Positions 1-10,842 of a stretch of DNA of 64,000 nucleotides are shown piece by piece (positions within the stretch are counted from its first letter, which is position 1; the number at the start of each line of letters is the position of its first letter). Below the pieces are notes generated by a model. The model made no database searches and had not been told where the DNA came from. It saw nothing but the letters and a program-made list of their open reading frames with translations. The translations under genes were made by a program, and so were the position numbers. This DNA comes from Cryptomeria japonica (taxonomy: Eukaryota; Streptophyta; Pinopsida; Cupressales; Cupressaceae), in NCBI RefSeq assembly GCF_030272615.1, contig NC_081409.1, positions 615,954,755-616,018,754 of the forward strand. Reading direction: 5' to 3'.

Positions 1-960
1 GGCAGGACCCTTCCTAGGGTTGCATTGTTGGTTGTGCATTGGGTGGGAAACTCCCCCGATGTCAACCCGTGATAAAAATAAAATCCACTAACATGCATTT
101 AAGGGGAATTCATCCTCTCATTTGCATAGGTTGGATAGGTCAAAATTTGATAGGTCAAAGTTGGATAAATTCAAGTTGCAGAAGTGATCAAGCATTCAAG
201 ATCCTTCAAGCATTCTTTTCCAACATTGAGCATTCTCAAGTCTCCCTTCAAGGCTAGGTGTTGCATTCAAGTCAAGGATTCAACCATTGAAGAGGAGATT
301 GATTCCAAAAATTAATTCCACACATGAATTTCTATCAACATTGCTACCACAACCTCCCTTGAGGTGATTTATAATTTAGTCTTTCATTTACAACTACTTG
401 CAAGTACTTTCTTTCATTACTTGGTTAATTCCAAAACTGGGGTTTGACCTAAAGGAAAACCCCCAATCCCAACCCATTTTCCTCTCTTTTATGTGTGTAG
501 GTTGCAGGTGTGCAACTGTACTTTCAGATACAGGCTCCATTTGTAGAGGTGGAGAAACCCTTTTCATTTCACAGATTCTTCAGAGGACCGTGTACGTTCC
601 TGCTATGGTCCGGGCAACTTTTCCTCAAATTCGCAGGGCGACTTTGTCTTGACATATTACTACTAGATCCAGGTGCACATCTTCATCCCGTATTCCGATC
701 TCAAGTTATAATCAGTTCTTGTCACTTTTGCACTACATAATTTCTTTACATTTCAAATAAGGAAGATGGGATCAACTTGTCATTCCCATTTCATTCAGAG
801 TTCAATCTTCATCTTTGAAGGTTGAATCTAGTGAATTCTCCTCTCATCTTCCAAATGTAATTTGATGAAAAGTGTTTGAAGGTTAATCAATAGTGAAACT
901 CTCATCTCTCTTTGAGGGAAAGTGTAGTTTTCCTCTTGATCTCAACAATCACCATTTTTC
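1..960. other. Non-coding repeat remnant, LTR-like
   Basis: No supported gene is present; short reading frames here have no recognisable domain. The stretch is pyrimidine-rich with phrases such as a GC-richer patch around 590-640 inside otherwise AT-rich DNA, which is the texture of the U5 end of a plant LTR. No TG...CA boundaries, PBS or PPT could be fixed, so the LTR reading is an inference only. It runs into an A-rich stretch near 965-1000. Confidence 0.3.
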
Positions 961-3900
961 CACATTACAAAAACAAAAAATCAATTTAAAAAAAAAAACC
1001 GTCATTTTACATTTATTAAATATTTTTTAATGTTAATTAAATTGCCACAGTTTTTTATTGGAAGATGGGTGTGGGGTCCAGCTAGTGGGCCCCACCCATA
1101 AATGATTTTTATTTTTAACTTTGGAAATTTAATTGTCCAATTGGTGAAAAATTTTGGAAAATGGACTTTAGGGAAATTGGAAAATTTTAAGTCCATGTAT
1201 TGCCCATATAGCGAAATTGGACATTTTCTTCCAACTGGTATAACTTTCACCCGGGGAGTCCATTTTTCAATTTCTTATACTCGTTGGAGAGTTAATTCTA
1301 AGGAATACCATTTGGTACAGGTTTAGTTCAGTTATTTTGTTGTTTTGACATGTTTTAGGAGCATGGAATCCTCATATTCTCCTTGATGTTGTTTTGGTCA
1401 TATCTTTGGCACACGAAATCGGTTTTTTGATTTAGAGTAGGCGTTTGAGAGGGTGTTCAGTGTACTTCAATTTGGTGTTGTTATTGTATAAGTTTGATGA
1501 GTATGGAGAGGTTTACATATTTTCTTGATTTTAGTACATGATTGGACTTGGTTTGAGACTTGGAGTTTTATATGGATAATAGTTGGATGCAGGTGATCAT
1601 TATGGTGTCATGGGTATGCAAGTACATGTTTTGCATTGACACGACATAGTCATGTTTGTGGTGATTTGGTTGATATTAGGAGGTTGTTCTTATCTCCTTG
1701 ATTCTTATTTAGTTCCTTTGACTATGGTACTATTTTGTGGACATGTTTGGCAAATCGGATCGGATGGTGATTTGGTGTTTGAGTCATGGTTGTCTGCATG
1801 GATTATTCTCTTTGATATCTCAGTTTGCAATTTACTAATGTGATGATGAGTTTGCATGTTCATTGATTGGATCTATGGGCTATGTGATTGGTAGGTTTGA
1901 TCTCACCTATTCAGTTGTAGTTGGATGGCTCAAGTGTGGACTATTTATATCCACCAGGTTTGATTCATTGTGGTGCATACTCCTTAGTTGACCTTGTCTA
2001 TGGTCATTTATGCATTGGTATGGTTGTTTTGAGATGAGAGGATGGATGATGTTATGGTACTTGGATAGTTTGATTTGGGACTTATAGCATGCATTTGATC
2101 ATAATGTCATGATAGCTTTGTTATTTATTTGATTACACTCTCAATGGGAGCTTTTGACAGTGATGAGTTGATGGTGTAGGACTTATTCCTGATTGGTGGT
2201 TTATTGGTGGTGGTTGTATCTTCTTGAGATGGAGTTCATGGTTTACTTGATATTATTAACATTTCAGTTGGATGTGTGTAGACCTAGATGTTCTTCATTT
2301 AGGAGATTGTTTATCACGACGCTATAGAGAGGTTGGTATCACGGTTCAGTGGGAGCTTGTAGTAGTGATGTGTATTCACCATGTTGATTAGTGGATGATC
2401 TTCTTTGTGTGCAAATGTTGGAGGATGCCTTAGATCCTCTTGCTACAGAAGGGTTCTCTTGCATTTGTGGGTACACTGTTAGGAGACGGTTATCTTCATG
2501 TTATTTGAGGATGTTGACATCTTGAGGGCTCAAGGAGTCCTTAGTTGAGGTGTGGTTTATGCTTTCATTTGACATGTTATCCTTGCTTGATAGGATGGTT
2601 GATATTATGTCATGGTGCACTCTTGATTCTAGAAATTAGAGTTTTGGCATGATATGATTATTAGATATGTTCATATGGAGCATGTTATCTCTTTGTAGGA
2701 GATGGTTATATCATGTTGCCATGTTATGTTCTTGATTATGCGGTTGGAGCTTTGACATTGATCTTGGTAGTTATCTTTATATTGGGTGCATGATCATTTT
2801 CTTGATACTTCATGATATTGTTGTGTTGCATTTGGAGTTTGGCATGGATTGATTGGTTACAGACACTTACGGATACATGGAGACATAGGTGATGCTAGTA
2901 TTCTCATGTGGTTAGAGATATTTATTGGAATGGTTGATGGTTTCAGCAGAAAGTCCTAGGAGCATTCACCTAGTATAGACTTGAGAGGAGATTGTTCTTA
3001 GATGGGTCATGATGACTTGGATATCTTGGATGAGCATTCTCATTCCCCACTCTTGGTCTACTTAGCAGTTTACTACTTGAGAGGTATTGCCCGTTGTTCC
3101 TTTCAGGTGTATGATGTTATTTTTATCTTTCATTGATATGGATCTTGAGCTATGTAGATGCTTAGTTCTGGAGGGTTCATTTGAGAGATGTATGGCATTG
3201 GTTATCTCCTTGTGCATTTGAGTTATTATTATGATGGTGGCAGTCATTGATATTAGTTTGGGAGATTGTTTATTGGGTATATTCCCTTGGGATTGGGAAT
3301 GGTATTAGTTTGATCTTCTTGGCTATGAGAGGCTTACATCCATGTTGATTACATGTTATATATGTTGGTTTGGTCCAAGGGACTAAACGGTGTTTGGGTG
3401 TTGTTATGATTTTCATGTGGGCTTTTATGGAGGAGATCATACTTGACACAGTTTGGCATTTAGAGGTGTTTTGTAGAAGGACATACTATAGGATTTGATT
3501 TGCAATGTTTCTCTCTTTTTTTTGGTTATCTTCCTCGATGTTTGTATTCACATTACATTGGTTGGAGGCTATTTGGAGCTTTGTGTTGATAAGTTTGTAT
3601 TCAAGTTTTGTCATGTGGGAGATGGCATGGTGGTTCCTTTATCTCTATCTATTGTTGGTGTGGAGAACATGGGAGAATGTCGGAGACTTGGTGTGAGAGT
3701 GTTACTTGCAGGTTATTGGTTCACATGATGTTCATATTGATGTGGATGTTCTTGATACTACATGGTTACACTTCTATGATATGTTGTTAGTGGATTCATT
3801 TTTGATATTGACATTACCTATGTAGTGGGAGTTCCTTGGTGTACATACATGGAAGGTATTGCACTTGGGGCTTATGGTTGCATGTTACAGGTTGCATATG

Positions 3901-4303
3901 TTGATGAGATGTTATTCACTTAGTTTGTATGCCTTGGAGGCATGTATAGTTGATGTGTTAGCACTTGTTGTGGGTGTTATTTCAGATATGTAAACAACTA
4001 GCTTTGCATTGGATGCCTTTGGATTAGTTTTTGTGTTCGAATATCAGTTGGTGTAAGACTTATCATTTGTTGTGATAGGTTATGTGGCTTTCTCTCTGGA
4101 TGGCCTTTTTCATGTCCAGTTGTAGTGGCATGATGGAGGGTGGGAGTATTCATGTATCAGATGATGGTCTCTTTGTTTCTTGTTGCATGTATTTTGATTG
4201 AGCACATGGAGCACTTGGATTCCATGATGGTATATGTGCATGGAGAGATCAGTCTCTTATACGTTTGACAAATTACTTCTTAGCCCTTATGCAATATATA
4301 CAG
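961..4303 (+). mobile_element. Non-coding interior of a copia-type LTR element (LARD-like)
   Basis: This stretch of about 3.3 kb holds no supported coding region. From roughly 1340 onward the plus strand is rich in G and T and poor in C, with endlessly recurring words such as TTGG, GATGG and ATGTT. It leads directly into a polypurine tract and a copia-type LTR at 4316. I therefore read it as the interior of an LTR element without recognisable gag or pol, either a large non-autonomous derivative or a fully decayed one. The matching 5' LTR is not in the window: the LTR start word at 4316 has no second copy upstream. Confidence 0.4.
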
Positions 4304-4315
4304 CAAGTGGGAGAA
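4304..4315 (+). promoter_or_regulatory. Polypurine tract before 3' LTR
   Basis: The purine run CAAGTGGGAGAA lies immediately before TGTTGGG. A tract of this form directly ahead of TGTTGG is the usual plus-strand primer of plant Ty1/copia elements and fixes the start of the 3' LTR. Confidence 0.65.
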
Positions 4316-5053
4316 TGTTGGGAAAATGGTGTTGTACACCTTGCATAATAATGTTTTATTGTTGTATTATTTTATTATTTTGTGAGGTGGACATGGAATT
4401 ATATTATAATATCATATTGTTTTGTTGCACCTAGGAACACCTAGATGGACATGCAACATGTAGAGATTCCCTTGGAATATTCTTGTAACCACTTGATGAG
4501 TTGTATTGACACATTGGTATTATTATATTGTATTCATTTAATATTGGGGAATGCAATTGTGATGAGTACCCAATATTAAATGTGGCTCAAGGGTGGGAAG
4601 GAAAAATATTATATTTTATTGTCACGTGGTTTTAGACACATGGTTTTGATGTAATACCACTTGGTGGTTTTGTGGGAGCTTGTGTTTATAAAAGAAACCA
4701 CAAGGGTAGTTTTTTGGGTTGGTCAGTTAGCCAGGTTAGAATTTGTGGATGTTGGAAGCATGGAATGGGATGTGTGGTTACATGCTTGTTCACATGGAGT
4801 GCTTGTAGATGGCTTGTGATGGCTGGGTTTCAGAAGCTTTCCATAGTTGTATTGTAATGGACACATTGTTGAATAATACATGGTGGATGATACTTTTGGA
4901 GGCTAGGTTTTTCCCTCCTAAGGGTTTTTCCAGGGTATATCTTGTGTCACACTTTCAAGGGTATGTTGTCTATTCTTTGCATATGGCTTCTATGTATTGA
5001 TTTGATTAAGATCTCAATTGGGTTATGTGGAAATTATCATAATGATGGTTGCA
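4316..5053 (+). mobile_element. Copia-type 3' LTR
   Basis: The segment begins TGTTGGGAAAA right after a polypurine tract and ends near ...GGTTGCA. It contains a TATA-like TATAAAA at 4687-4693, followed by a leader-like region with the phrase CTCCTAAGGG. These are the parts expected of a Ty1/copia LTR (U3, R, U5). Its right end adjoins LINE-derived sequence on the opposite strand. The right boundary is approximate because no second LTR copy is available to compare. Confidence 0.55.
4687..4693 (+). promoter_or_regulatory. TATA box of copia LTR
   Basis: TATAAAA lies about 370 bases into the LTR, after a U3-like stretch, and is a plausible core promoter for the element. No transcription start is visible from sequence alone. 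Confidence 0.4.
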
Positions 5054-5059
5054 AGTTTC

Positions 5060-5770
5060 TTTTCAAGGTTCAACCCTCCAAATAGAAAGAAGCCTATCAA
5101 TGCAATGTTGGTTTTGTAGATGGGAATTGTTTAGTTTGTATGTGAGCTCATTAGGAGGAAATATGCCTCCAACAAGAGAAAGAGTGGTAAAAATTGGAAG
5201 GTGATCTAAAAGAGTTGCAACCAAGTCTAGATGAGAAAAGTGTTTATAAGTGGAAGGGGTGACAAGAAGATTTTTTGAGATGTAAAGTTTGTCTAGGTGA
5301 TGCATCTTCTACAAAAATCCTTCATGACAATTGCTCCATGTAAACCAATGGGGGCTATGAGAATCCATTTTCCTAATGATTGGATCATAAACTCCTAGAG
5401 ATTTACAAGAAAGAGTCCAAGCTTTAAACATAACTTGTGTTGACTGGGATTGGTTGTCCCAGCTATAGCTAATAGGGTGCTCAGTCATGTTAAAATATCC
5501 CCCTAAAATCTACTCAATAGTAGGCAATTTAGTATGCAACCATTCCCATAAATTAGTTCTTTTGGAAGGGGAGTTGGGGGCATAAATGGATGAGAAGCCA
5601 ATAAGCATGTCTTGGAAGAGGATGGTTTCCCAAACATAATTGTTATTAGGGTTTGATCCAAAGTCAACTAATGATTTAGCAATCCATGGTGAAAGACCCA
5701 AGACTGTCCCTCTGGAGCCCTTAAGATGGTTGGTGTGAAATAAGTGGGTCTCTTTCTATATACAAGCAAG
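5060..5770 (-). pseudogene. LINE ORF2 fragment: AP-endonuclease domain
   Basis: Translating the minus strand across two frames and a few stops gives a plant L1-type endonuclease. Visible pieces in order are the GSRGTVLGLSPW region, the SSIYAPNSP segment, a GGYFNMTEHP segment (normally GGDFNM, so the catalytic Asp position is changed to Tyr), FTWSNC, a degraded LDKLYIS, and the terminal DHLPI motif of the exonuclease-endonuclease-phosphatase fold. This domain nicks target DNA to start target-primed reverse transcription. The N-terminal WN and ETK-type motifs are missing and nothing after DHLPI continues into RT, so it is a dead fragment of about 230 codons. Confidence 0.75.
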
Positions 5771-6057
5771 TGAAATGTTTGGAATTTAGGTGTCTCAACC
5801 TTAGAAATTCTAGATGATGTATTTATTATTATTTTATATTCTCATATGGTTATTTGGCATTAATGTAATTAAATAATTGTTTTGATAAATTTAGAAAAGT
5901 AGGTTTTTAGGACCCAAAACCTTCAACAAAGGAGATTAAGATGAGACAATAAAAAGTCCAGTGCTTAAGAATCACTTACAAAATGACTAGCAAAAAAGCC
6001 AGCAAACCAAAAAGACAACTAAGATAAAAACAATAAAGAAACAAGGAAAGCACTACA
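5771..6057. other. Short AT-rich spacer between LINE parts
   Basis: No coding region is supported. The stretch separates the end of the ORF1-like protein from the truncated endonuclease region and carries no polyA or target-duplication signal that I can see. Confidence 0.4.
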
Positions 6058-7745
6058 CAGCTATAGTCTTCAGCAGGTCCTCCACCTTTTTGACCAACTA
6101 GTCATAGGTGGCCCCAGTAGCTTTGAGATCTTCTAGGTCCTTGTTAGGTTTCTTTTCTTTCTTTTTGCCTTTGGTTCAGGTTCTAGGTCCTTGAGCGTCC
6201 CCTATACCTTCAGTATTTGGGTCAATATCCAAGATCTCCTTCTCTTCGTCCAGTTTGTTGATGAGAGTATTAGTGTTGCTAGTAGAAATCTTCAGGATCC
6301 TTAAACTCTGTTCAACAATACTCTTCAGGCACTCCTCTATTTTGTTGACTTTACTGGCAGTACCCAAGATAGTTTGATCATTAGCGTCCGCAAGATTTTT
6401 CCTTTCCAATAGATCTTTCTCTATTTTCTCAAATCTGGGGTTGAAGGAGTCTCTTATGTTTTCAGCTTTTGCAATGGTATTTTTCAGGTCCTTTATGTAA
6501 TTAGCCCTGGTCTTCCCTTCCCCAGTGTTGATGGTTTCCAAAATCTGAATTTTGTTGCTAAGTTTTTTGTTGTCATCCACAGCTTTCTTGTAACCAATTA
6601 TAAGCCACTCCATAGTATCCATGAGGAGGGTTAGGGGGAGGATCAACCTTACCAGGGATATCCTGTTCCTTTTTTGGGGTGTCCTGAATAGTAGTTGTGT
6701 CTTCAACCCTAAGAGCCTCGCCCATGATCACCTTCTTCGGGTTCTGTTCGGCTTCCAAGGTCCTTTCTTGCTTATAAACCTCCAGCTCCTTCACATTCTC
6801 CTCCTTCCTCTTGTGCTTATTTTTGGTCTGGGTGTGAACCTTAGTTTTTTTTTTCAGCGACCCTTGAGGGTTCTCCTTCTCTGAGTCTTCAAAGACATCC
6901 TCCTCCGAGGAAAGGTTAATCTGGAGGATTCTGCCTTTAGGTTTTTTACCCTTAGAGGAAGAGGGTCTTGTTTTAATGTGTTTCCTCTTCTTTCCAATTT
7001 CATAATCTGAAACATCCATTCTCTCCTCAGAATCACTTGATGGGTCACTGTCAGACTCCTCATCCACTAAAAAGGCAGAGTCAGACCCATCCTCCTTAGA
7101 CTCTACAGAGGGCTGCAGACGGGCTATTTGATTGGCCTTGAGATGGTCGTAAATAAGGACCATTAAGCCTTGATGCATGGCTGTGTCCCCCATAGGATTC
7201 TCTTTGTAGGCCTTAATAGTGGCATTCATTGAGCAAAGCAGAAAATAAGGAAAATTAACCTTCTCGTCATGCCTAAAATGATTCAGCAAGACAAAATGGT
7301 AGCCATAAACTTTTGTAAACCTACCATCTAATGTAATGTAGTGCATTAAAACAAAGCGGACCTCCCGCTAGGGTTTAACAAAAGCCCTAGGTGGGTAGTA
7401 AGTTTTACTTAACTTCACCAGGCATTTTTTCTCCTTCTCGGTTTCTGGATATCTGTCAATGGCCTCCTTACTGACTTTTCTCTCTCTATAGAAGTTGCAT
7501 CCTTCCCTTCTAAGGCCCGTGGCTTGGGCAATAAGGTCTTAATCAATTTCAACAATCTGGTCTCCCATTTTTAGCATACCCTTTCTCTAGTTTTTGTAGA
7601 AAAAACTAGTAACCGTGCCATCCCGTCTGTGGAGTCTCTCCATGAATTTCAAAAAACCACCCTTCTATAGGATGCTCTAGACCTCCTCCTTCTATTTCCA
7701 TTCTTTGCAGCTGCTTGGTTTGTATTGTCGCTTGTTACCACCCAT
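6058..7745 (-). pseudogene. LINE ORF1-like protein with charged coiled-coil tail
   Basis: Reading the minus strand from a Met at about 7745 gives a protein of about 560 codons, with stops before 7346 and a frameshift near 6625. The N-terminal part contains IVEIDQDLIAQATGLRREG followed by a helical region with FVLLNHFRHDEK and VNFPYFLLCSM. This resembles the putative plant transposon protein or plant mobile domain type of sequence, a comparison made from memory and not a search. The middle is acidic and Ser/Lys-rich with basic clusters such as KKRKHIKTRP. The C-terminal part (6176-6600) is a long charged coiled coil. It lies just upstream, on the same strand, of a LINE endonuclease, so ORF1 of a LINE is the simplest reading; its function would be nucleic-acid binding and particle formation. 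Confidence 0.5.
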
Positions 7746-7924
7746 ATTTTCATTGTTCAGAGCCGAATTTTGAAACTTGCAAAATGATTTATCCAGAAAG
7801 CTTATCAGAACTATCAATTTTACCCAGAAAGTGTGGGAAGTGATGAAATAAGTATTATAATAAATGAGGCTCTCATTATTATAATAACTCGAAGTAATCC
7901 AATTAGTCCTTTTCATTATTGTTT

Positions 7925-8390
7925 TGTCCATCAAAAATCTTTGGAGTTCTTCTGTATCGGTCCTTAAAAATGATTAGTCTAACATTTTTAGGGAGTCCTT
8001 GTTCTCCCATCCACGTAATCATCTCATCTTTGTTAACCGCTGCATTGGCAGCCCAGTCAGCAGAGCCATTGGCCTCACAGTAGATGTGGGATATGTAACT
8101 TTTTTAAAAAGTGTTGATAAGGTCTTTAGCGGCTTTAATGATATTGTTGATCAACCATGAGAGCTCTGAGGTCCCCTTAAGACATTTAATGATATTGTTT
8201 GAGTCCCCTTCAATCCATAAGTAGGGGCAATTCCATTTTTTAGCAAGGAGAATACCTTGGAGAGCTTCCATTGCTTCAGCTTTATGGTTTGTTTGGCTCC
8301 CAATTGGGATAGCAACCATTTCCTTGTAATTAAATAATTGTTTTCCAACATAAGGGGTGTGGGTTTTATTAGTTGGCACTTTTGCCACAT
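7925..8390 (-). pseudogene. LINE-type RNase H domain (ORF2 C-terminus)
   Basis: The minus strand encodes a segment with AEAMEALQGILLAKKW, then WIEGDSNNIIKCLKG, then a degraded end with EANGSADWAANAAVN. This order (Glu in the first helix, Asp in GDS, final Asp in the AD-x-A motif) is that of the plant RNase H domain found at the C-terminus of many LINE ORF2 proteins. The enzyme removes RNA from RNA-DNA hybrids. The preceding RT is absent and the first beta strand with its Asp is not seen. One stop interrupts the frame near 8104. It sits upstream of the ORF1-like protein on the same strand, which is the wrong order for a single LINE. Confidence 0.7.
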
Positions 8391-9071
8391 GTCAGTACCT
8401 TAAAAATCAAGTGTTTTGTTGTCAAAATATTTCCATCAAGTGGTATAACATAGAAGATCCATTCTTAGGGATGTTATGACAAACTCTATAATAATTATAA
8501 AGGCTAAAAGTAGGGTAAATCATTTTGGATGTGATAACCAATTATTATGACATGCTTAAGAGCATCCTAACATTTGTTATTAATAGTCTATGACACATGT
8601 AAGAGTATCTCCTATATTTGGCAAATTATTATGACAACTTGTAAGAAGGTGTAACGTCATGTAAGAGGCTATGATTGGCATGTAGGGATCATATGGATTT
8701 TTACACTAGTTTTTCAGAACCTTGTTTTGACCCATGGTAATGTTTTATGGTGATATTTTGAGCCCCTAAGTATCTATATATTGAGGGTTTGAGTTGAAGA
8801 CAAAATAAGTTATTTAATAGGTACACATATGATGTCTAATTGAAGAAATATTAAGGAAATGTTTTTATATAATAATCTTTTTGAAGAGTAATAAAAATTT
8901 GCCCTTTTTTCTTGGTGGAGTTTTTCTCCAAAAGGGTTCCTCAATGTAATCAATGTGTTATATTGTTGTTGTTATAGATGATTTTATTTCCACTAAGAAT
9001 ACACTATTAGATGTGATTTATAGTTCAATTTGAAGTTTCCATTATTGTTTTCCACCTCTTATTTGCTAACA
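8391..9071 (+). mobile_element. Copia element 1, 5' LTR (left edge uncertain)
   Basis: The segment ends ...GCTAACA just before a primer-binding site and has the usual features of a plant copia LTR: a TATA-like CTATATATTGA near 8774, an AATAAAAATT stretch near 8890, and the phrase GTTTTTCTCCAAAAGGG near 8923-8940 that typifies the R-U5 region. The left edge is not fixed because the 3' LTR of this element is missing; TG words at 8472 and 8530 are also possible starts. Confidence 0.55.
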
Positions 9072-9073
9072 AG

Positions 9074-9087
9074 TGGTATTAGAGATA
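9074..9087 (+). promoter_or_regulatory. Primer-binding site, initiator tRNA-Met type
   Basis: TGGTATTAGAGATA begins three bases after the LTR end. It differs by a few bases from TGGTATCAGAGC, the complement of the 3' end of initiator tRNA-Met used by most plant copia elements. Confidence 0.7.
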
Positions 9088-9173
9088 GGTTAGAAGCCCC
9101 AAGCACCTACTGCGTGGATTAAGGGGGGTGTTGGAAATAAGTCACACCCAGACCAACAATGGGTTGTCCATGA

Positions 9174-9247
9174 GGGGCAACTAGCTCAGTTGGTAGAGCA
9201 CTCCAATAGTAAATGGATGGTCCTAGGTTTGAGTCCAGGCTGGTCCA
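9174..9247 (+). other. tRNA-like sequence, degenerate tRNA or SINE head
   Basis: The stretch contains an A-box-like TAGCTCAGTTGG with a 4-bp D stem (GCTC/GAGC) and a B-box-like GGTTTGAGTCC at the correct distance, so it has the internal RNA polymerase III promoter layout of a tRNA. The acceptor stem pairs poorly, the anticodon stem has about 4 pairs with an 8-base loop, and the T stem has a mismatch. It is therefore not a working tRNA. It lies in the leader between the copia PBS and gag, so a tRNA-derived SINE head inserted in the element is the likeliest origin. Confidence 0.6.
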
Positions 9248-9378
9248 GATGAGTAGAAGCTCAATAAGTGGTACAAAAGCCTAGCCAATTCTATGTCTTG
9301 GGTGGTAGAAGTGATGTTTTTTGAGCATTTTTGGGAGTTTTGGTTGATCTATTTTTTGCAAATTTGTGTTGATGTCAT

Positions 9379-10140
9379 GGCTGCAACTACATCTCAATTG
9401 GAAATTGAAAATTTCAATGGAATGGGTTACTATTTGTGGAAGCTAAAAATGAAATATCTCCTTGAAGAACAAGATTAATTGGTGTTTGTAACAAATAAAG
9501 AGGAATGTGATAAAATTTTTGATGAAGGCTAGTAGAAGGTGGATAAAAGGCACATGGTACTATCAGGTTATCTTTTTTATTCTATTATTTTAAATGTGTC
9601 AAAAGAGAAGTTGGCATATGCTTTATGGAATTGAATTGGTGAGATCTCCCAAGACAAAAGTTTGGTAAATAAACTTTACTTGAAATTTAAATTGTTTTCT
9701 CTTAAGATGAAGGAAGGTGATACAATAGGAGAGTATTTGAATACATTTCATTTAATTTTGAGTCAACTAACCTCTATTTATATTTTAATTGAAGGTGAGG
9801 ATAAATGCATTATCCTTCTTTTTTCTTTACCTAATTCATGTGAAAATTCCATTCTTGTTATCATTGCTAACCTCAAAAATCCAAAGTTGGATGCACATGT
9901 TGGAGATTTGTTGGCATGGGAAATATGTAGAAAGACTATGGATAGTTCAAGTGATGCTCTCAATGTAAGGGGAAGGCCCAAAGAAAGAGGGTCTAAGGAG
10001 AAAAGAATGGGTCTAAAGACAAGTCTAAGGGTAGATCTAAAACTCCTAGTAAAAGGAATAGAGTGAAGTACTGGAACTATGGTAAGAGATGGCCTATTAA
10101 GAAGCAATGCATGAATCAAAATAAATAGTTTGATTCCTCT
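9379..10140 (+). pseudogene. Copia element 1 gag fragment
   Basis: From the Met at 9379 the translation begins with a segment like IENFNGMGYYLWKLKMKYLL, the typical N-terminus of plant copia gag (F-x-G-x-N/G-Y-x-x-W). A second piece (9662-10066) carries KLFSLKMKEGDTIGEYLN and LLFSLPNSCENS, the UBN2-type capsid region. The zinc knuckle is degraded to a YWNYGKRWPIKKQC-like stretch near 10070. Several stops and a frameshift break the frame. Gag would form the virus-like particle that packages the element RNA. Confidence 0.75.
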
Positions 10141-10199
10141 ATAGAGAAATCCTAAAACTCAGGTGATGATTCTTTAATTTCTTCTCTTCATGTTATGGC

Positions 10200-10250
10200 T
10201 AAATAATATTGGTTAATTGATTTAGGATGTACCATATGGTTCCTCATTGT
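10200..10250 (+). pseudogene. Copia element 1 protease start, cut by insertion
   Basis: The sequence reads YWLIDLGCT followed, in a shifted frame, by a His-Met pair. This matches the WLIDSGCT-x-HM site of copia aspartic protease with the DSG serine changed to leucine. Coding similarity stops at about 10250 where the LTR of a second element begins, so the rest of the protease is gone. Confidence 0.6.
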
Positions 10251-10842
10251 TGATTCCTAAATGCTCACACCTAAAAAGGGCATTTGGGAAGCTTCACAGA
10301 AGTGGGACAGGTTGCATTATGTGAAAAAACCTTTGAGATTTTAGAAGCCAACTATTTGTGCAAGGACCAAGCAAAAGGGAAAACAAAACCCTTTACATAC
10401 AAACTAAACTAATGAGAGGTGTTTCACCACGATAGAGCTTAGGTTATGAAAATGGCTCATGATGGTTCAATTGGGAATGTATGAGATAGTGTTCATAGTA
10501 ATTTGATCATTGCTTATTAGAGATCCATGTCTTTATCAAAAAGACACGATGCACCATAAACCCTTCATTGTTAGGCAAGAGAACAAAATATACAAAGATC
10601 ATAGGGCATAGGATATAATATTCAAATCCTGACTATAGGAAGTACCTACAAGGGTCTGAATAAAGACACAAAACTCCTAAGGAACACTAATCTCTCTATG
10701 CTCAAGAACATGGTACAAGAAGACCATCCCAACAAAGAGACCCCAAGAATGGGTTCTTGCTTCTTGATAGGAATAGTTCCTATAAGGGTTCAACAAAGAG
10801 GTTTCAGTCTCCAAAGAAAAAATTCATGAGGAGCAGGTTGCA
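10251..10842 (-). repeat. LTR of LARD-like element (left copy)
   Basis: This is one copy of a direct repeat whose other copy is at 13352-13912. Both begin TGAT(T/C)CCT on the plus strand and end ...(T/C)(T/A)CA. Shared phrases such as CCATCCCAACAAAGAGA and GGTTTCAG align along the whole length with scattered substitutions and small indels. Confidence 0.75.

Noticed and set aside
9174-9247. A functional tRNA gene
   Set aside because: A and B boxes fit, but the acceptor stem, anticodon stem and T stem contain mismatches and the anticodon loop is of the wrong size.
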